Below, in pieces: positions 4,910 to 7,357 of a DNA stretch of 7,357 bases. Within the stretch, counting starts at the first letter, position 1. Every line of letters starts with the position of its first letter. The translations under genes were made by a program, and so were the position numbers. The notes beneath the pieces are model-generated. The model made no database searches. It saw nothing but the letters and a program-made list of their open reading frames with translations, and had not been told where the DNA came from. Source of the stretch: Caldisericota bacterium (lineage in GTDB: Bacteria; Caldisericota; JANLFM01); the NCBI GenBank assembly GCA_024655865.1, contig JANLFM010000044.1:1-7357 (forward strand). Reading direction: 5' to 3'.

Positions 4910-5187
4910 AAACCTTATGTTAATTCATATCGGCCCCACCCACCAATTGCTCCGCTCAGACGGGAAGCTCGACAAAAATGAATTTTCCCAAAGCCAGTCC
5001 AGGGCGTGTGAGATTTTTGCTGCCTACCTTCCTCCTCTAAATCAATTAAAGCATGATCCTGAGGGAAGAGAAAATGAGGATCGAACCCCCGAAGAAAACC
5101 TTTGGCTTCTTGTCTCCTCTAAAGGGGGTTTGCTCAAATTTAAGGAAGGACAGACCTTTCCTCCTTCGAAACTCAAATCTGTTTTTC
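4910..5187. other. Intergenic region between sfsA and the cbi operon
   Basis: About 280 nt separate sfsA from the cbiM promoter. The frames running through here are long but lack coding character. One visible structure is AACCCCC/GGGGGTT (5084-5090 with 5124-5130) enclosing GAAG/CTTC (5091-5094 with 5106-5109). A TAACAT (4922-4917, minus) with TTGGTG 18 nt upstream could be a weak sfsA promoter. I found no cobalamin-riboswitch signature (no GCCACTG box) and no NikR-type palindrome. Confidence 0.35.
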
Positions 5188-5216
5188 TTGACTCTTTCCA
5201 TTTCTGGTGTTATTTT
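5188..5216 (+). promoter_or_regulatory. Promoter of the cbi transporter operon
   Basis: TTGACT (5188-5193) and TATTTT (5211-5216) are separated by exactly 17 nt, a good housekeeping-sigma arrangement. Transcription would start near 5223, giving an untranslated leader of about 20 nt before the cbiM ATG at 5245. The leader includes GGAGGG (5235-5240). Such a short leader leaves no room for a riboswitch, so any metal control would act on the promoter. An A/T-rich stretch with TTTTTTTAAAAAA lies just downstream of the -10. Confidence 0.6.
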
Positions 5217-5244
5217 TTTAAAAAATTTATTACTGGAGGGCAAA

Positions 5245-5928
5245 ATGCATATACCCGACGGTTATCTGGGACCAAGCACTTATCTCGTGATGTATGGAGC
5301 CAGCGCCCCATTCTGGGTTCTGAGCCTCGCCAAACTCAAAAAAGCCCTGAAGAGCAAAGCGGTCCCTCTCCTGGCTTTAGGAACGGCATTCATATTTATC
5401 ATTATGATGTTCAACGTCCCCATCCCCGGCGGCACTACGGGGCACGCGGTGGGCGCTTCTTTAGTGACTATCCTTCTGGGACCCTGGGCGGCCTCCCTGG
5501 CCACAAGCCTTGTCCTTTTAATTCAGGCTCTGGTCTTCGGGGATGGAGGAATCACGGCCTTGGGGGCCAACTGCTTCACCATGGGGGTCATTATTCCCTT
5601 TTCCACCTGGGCCCTCTTCCGCCTCCTGGTCGGAAAGAGCCCTTCTCGTTCTTACCGAGTTCCCATTGCCGGCGGGATTACGGCTTACATTGCGCTTAAT
5701 CTGGCGGCTTTAGCCACAGCCTTCCTTCTGGGAATCCAGCCTCTCCTTTATCACACTGCAGACGGGAAGGCCCTTTATGCCCCCTACCCTCTCTCAGTTT
5801 CTATTCCGGCCATGGGGTTGGAGCACTTGCTTATTTTTGGCTGGGTGGAGGCAGTGGTAACAGCCCTGGCCCTTTTCTTTATTCAAAAATATGATGCTTC
5901 TTTAATTGCTCTGGCAAAGAAGGAGTGA
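5245..5928 (+). CDS. cbiM: ECF-type cobalt/nickel transporter substrate-binding subunit CbiM
   Basis: This 227-residue polytopic protein is the S component that captures Co2+ or Ni2+. It starts MHIPDGYL, the invariant CbiM/NikM N-terminus in which the amino group of Met1 and His2 bind the metal; this fixes the start at 5245. The frame is open back to 5053, but an extended N-terminus would destroy that site. Further signatures are PGGTTGHAVGASL (61-73) with metal ligand His67, LVFGDGGITALGANCFTMG (96-114) and GLEHLLIFGWVEAVVTAL (191-208). About six or seven hydrophobic helices are visible. GGAGGG precedes the ATG by 4 nt and a promoter lies at 5188-5216. It is first in a four-gene operon. Cobalt versus nickel cannot be decided from sequence; no B12 genes are in view. 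The symbol is by family. Confidence 0.95.
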   Translation: MHIPDGYLGPSTYLVMYGASAPFWVLSLAKLKKALKSKAVPLLALGTAFIFIIMMFNVPIPGGTTGHAVGASLVTILLGPWAASLATSLVLLIQALVFGDGGITALGANCFTMGVIIPFSTWALFRLLVGKSPSRSYRVPIAGGITAYIALNLAALATAFLLGIQPLLYHTADGKALYAPYPLSVSIPAMGLEHLLIFGWVEAVVTALALFFIQKYDASLIALAKKE

Positions 5929-5935
5929 AAAAAGT

Positions 5936-6253
5936 ATGAAGAAATTTAAACCCTTTTTCCTAGTAATACTAGTGCTGGCGATCCTCACGCCTATCGGAAT
6001 ATACCTGCCCGAGAAACTCCAGGCCGGGGATGCCTGGGGAGAGTGGAGCCCGGAGGACCTCTCCCAGGAAATTGGATATGTTCCTCAGGGGATGGAGAAG
6101 CTATCAAGCGTTTATCAGGCACCGCTTCCTGACTATACTGCAGGAGAACTTAACCCTTATTTAGCCTACATTCTGAGTGCTATTTTGGGGATTCTCCTGG
6201 CCGGGGGATTGATCTATCTAATAGGGTGGGCGATCTCAGCGCGTGAGCATTAA
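5936..6253 (+). CDS. Small two-helix transporter subunit, CbiN/PDGLE-like
   Basis: The 105-residue product has two transmembrane helices (about 6-24 and 76-98) joined by an extracytoplasmic loop of roughly 50 residues. The loop contains DAWGEWSPEDLSQEIGYVPQ (32-51) and KLSSVYQAPLPDYTAG (55-70). This topology and position are those of CbiN/NikN, the auxiliary subunit needed by CbiM for metal loading, and the protein resembles the PDGLE-domain group that often replaces CbiN. The literal PDGLE motif is not present, so the assignment rests on layout and context. AAGGAG (5919-5924) lies inside the end of cbiM; the ATG at 5936 comes 7 nt after the cbiM stop. The open frame extends upstream to 5906, but that would overlap cbiM without a ribosome-binding site. 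The following cbiQ overlaps its end by 11 nt. Confidence 0.8.
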   Translation: MKKFKPFFLVILVLAILTPIGIYLPEKLQAGDAWGEWSPEDLSQEIGYVPQGMEKLSSVYQAPLPDYTAGELNPYLAYILSAILGILLAGGLIYLIGWAISAREH

Positions 6254-6887
6254 CTTTATCAGGAAAACCCGTCAGGCGCTTTCCTCAGGAGAGCTGGCTT
6301 TTACTTCCCATGGCTTGAAAAAAGGAGGAATTGGCTTTCCCTGGCAGGTTCCCGCCTCTTTAGCTCTGGCTTTCTCAATCAGCTTCCTCCAAAGCTGGAC
6401 TGCGTTGGTATCCTCTCTTGCTCTGGCATTACTACTTTGCCTACTTTTACGAGTGGCCTGGGACAAGCTGCTCGCTCGGGCTGGTTTACTGGGGCTTTTC
6501 ACTTTCCTCCTTTTTCTACCCTCGCTTTTCTGGGGAACGGATATCTGGCGGGTACTTTTTCTCGCCTGTCGTTCCTTTTTAATTATTTCCAGCACTCTTC
6601 TTCCAGTTTTTTCCCTGGGATGGCACGGAGTACTTCTTTCCCTGAAAAAGCTCAGGGTCCCCTCCCTGGTTCTCATCCTCCTGGATTTGAGCACACGCTT
6701 CATCATGCTCCTTTTCAAGGTAGCGAAGGAATCCTGGGAGGGAGCCGAATCCCGTGTTTTTAACCTGACCGGCAGGGAGGGGAGGAGAATCACCGCCCAC
6801 CTCTTTTCTTCCCTTTTTATCAAGACTTTCCTATTGACCGAGGAGGTTCACGAGGCCATGCTGGCACGGGGATATGCGGATTTTTGA
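6243..6887 (+). CDS. cbiQ: ECF transporter transmembrane coupling subunit CbiQ (T component)
   Basis: This 214-residue integral membrane protein has an N-terminal hydrophobic block (about 36-70), a central one (78-125) and a long C-terminal amphipathic region that in the family forms coupling helices contacting the ATPases. Visible coupling signatures are AESRVFNLTG (168-177) and VHEAMLARGYADF (202-214), the latter with the family's Ala-Arg-Gly motif. It is slightly short for CbiQ but looks complete. The frame begins with GTG at 6243 inside the end of the preceding gene, an 11-nt overlap suggesting translational coupling; GGGTGGG is a plausible ribosome-binding site. Its 3' end overlaps cbiO by 14 nt. 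Together these place it in one tightly coupled transporter operon. The start could be slightly further downstream, but no better candidate is evident. Confidence 0.9.
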   Translation: MSINFIRKTRQALSSGELAFTSHGLKKGGIGFPWQVPASLALAFSISFLQSWTALVSSLALALLLCLLLRVAWDKLLARAGLLGLFTFLLFLPSLFWGTDIWRVLFLACRSFLIISSTLLPVFSLGWHGVLLSLKKLRVPSLVLILLDLSTRFIMLLFKVAKESWEGAESRVFNLTGREGRRITAHLFSSLFIKTFLLTEEVHEAMLARGYADF

Positions 6888-7357
6888 GCTGGATAACATC
6901 TCATTCCAGTACCCTGATGGCACGCCCGGGCTCTCGGGCGTTTCCCTCTTCCTGAACCAGGGCGAGTGTCTGGGGGTTGTTGGCCCCAATGGCTCTGGAA
7001 AATCGACGCTGCTTAAAATCCTAGCTGGTCTCTATTTTCCCCAGGAGGGAGAGATCCTCTATATGGGAGAGAGGCTCTCCGAAGAAAGGTTTAAAGAAAA
7101 ACCCTTCCGGGAAAACTTTCGCCGCAAGGTAGCCATTCTTTTCCAAAACCCGGAGTCCCAGATCCTCTTTCCCACCGTCTGGCAGGAAGTCCTCTTCGGA
7201 CCAGAGCAGTTGAAGATGGATCAAAAGGAAGCGGAGAATAGAGCGACCGCCATCCTCAGATTTTTTCACATCGAGCACCTTAAGGAGCGCCATCCTTACA
7301 AGCTCTCGGGCGGGGAAAAGAAAAAAGTGATTCTGGCATCACTTCTTATTCTGGATC
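6874..7357 (+). CDS. cbiO: ECF transporter ATP-binding subunit CbiO (partial, runs off window)
   Basis: The frame opened by ATG at 6874 runs to the window end, giving 161 residues of an ABC ATPase normally about 250-280 long. It energises metal import by CbiM/CbiQ. Motifs in order are the aromatic A-loop Tyr13 (FQYPDG), Walker A GPNGSGKST (37-45), the Q-loop FQNPESQIL (90-98) of the ECF/CbiO type, the signature LSGGEKKKV (144-152) and the start of Walker B, LASLLILD, cut after Asp161; the catalytic Glu lies beyond the window. Everything expected is intact. The start is MRIFELDNISFQYP, a normal CbiO beginning, and it overlaps the cbiQ end by 14 nt. The ribosome-binding site is weak (GGGG close to the ATG), as in coupled genes. 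Only one ATPase is visible, so it probably acts as a homodimer unless another follows. Confidence 0.95.
   Translation, partial: MRIFELDNISFQYPDGTPGLSGVSLFLNQGECLGVVGPNGSGKSTLLKILAGLYFPQEGEILYMGERLSEERFKEKPFRENFRRKVAILFQNPESQILFPTVWQEVLFGPEQLKMDQKEAENRATAILRFFHIEHLKERHPYKLSGGEKKKVILASLLILD

Noticed and set aside
5078-5090. tRNA T-arm-like sequence GGGGGTTCGATCC on the minus strand
   Set aside because: No anticodon, D-arm or acceptor stem can be built around it, so the similarity is accidental.
4910-5244. Cobalamin or Ni/Co riboswitch upstream of cbiM
   Set aside because: No B12-box or other riboswitch signature is visible, and the promoter at 5188-5216 leaves a leader of only about 20 nt.
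4917-5699. Long plus-strand reading frame overlapping cbiM
   Set aside because: It has low-complexity, non-globular composition and lies out of frame with the clearly conserved CbiM, so it is a shadow.
6272-6823. 183-codon minus-strand frame opposite cbiQ
   Set aside because: Arg/Ser/Lys-rich antisense composition opposite a conserved gene, with no ribosome-binding site, so it is a shadow.

Overview
The window is bacterial. Genes are densely packed, several are preceded by strong Shine-Dalgarno sequences, and there are GTG and TTG starts, a Sec/lipobox lipoprotein, a tRNA-linked tyrosine recombinase and an ECF-type metal transporter operon. Nothing visible fixes the phylum. The mix of an ECF Co/Ni transporter with a CbiN-like subunit, SfsA, an ATC-hydrolase-family protein and little-known membrane proteins would suit an uncultured anaerobe, but that is inference.

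Left part (1-1020): the last 25 codons of an unidentified gene, a strong GC-rich stem-loop, a small lipoprotein gene (+), and a structured convergent 3' region (529-628). Next comes a minus-strand reading frame for a small three-helix membrane protein (959-657), broken by one in-frame amber codon. It is easy to miss because each half is short. A near-perfect 39-nt palindrome lies inside its 3' end.

Integration locus (1020-2133): a XerC/D-like tyrosine recombinase (-) begins directly behind a tRNA-Arg(TCT) gene, same strand. The tRNA is normal from its 5' end through the T-loop, but its 3' T-stem and acceptor strand are missing. The sequence replacing them supplies the recombinase ribosome-binding site. 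This looks like a relic of tRNA-targeted integration.

Middle (2134-4909): two plus-strand enzyme genes (ATC-hydrolase family, Nudix hydrolase) converge on a minus-strand pair: sfsA, then a TTG-started secreted protein with a C-terminal membrane anchor and an AHQP-type mature N-terminus. A candidate bidirectional terminator lies between the two convoys.

Right part (5188-7357): a well-formed promoter precedes cbiM, a two-helix CbiN/PDGLE-like subunit, cbiQ and cbiO (cut by the window end). All are tightly packed or overlapping. Together they should form an ECF importer for cobalt or nickel: CbiM binds the metal, the small subunit assists it, CbiQ couples, and CbiO hydrolyses ATP.

The most unusual points are the amber-interrupted three-helix gene and the 3'-truncated tRNA fused to the integrase leader.
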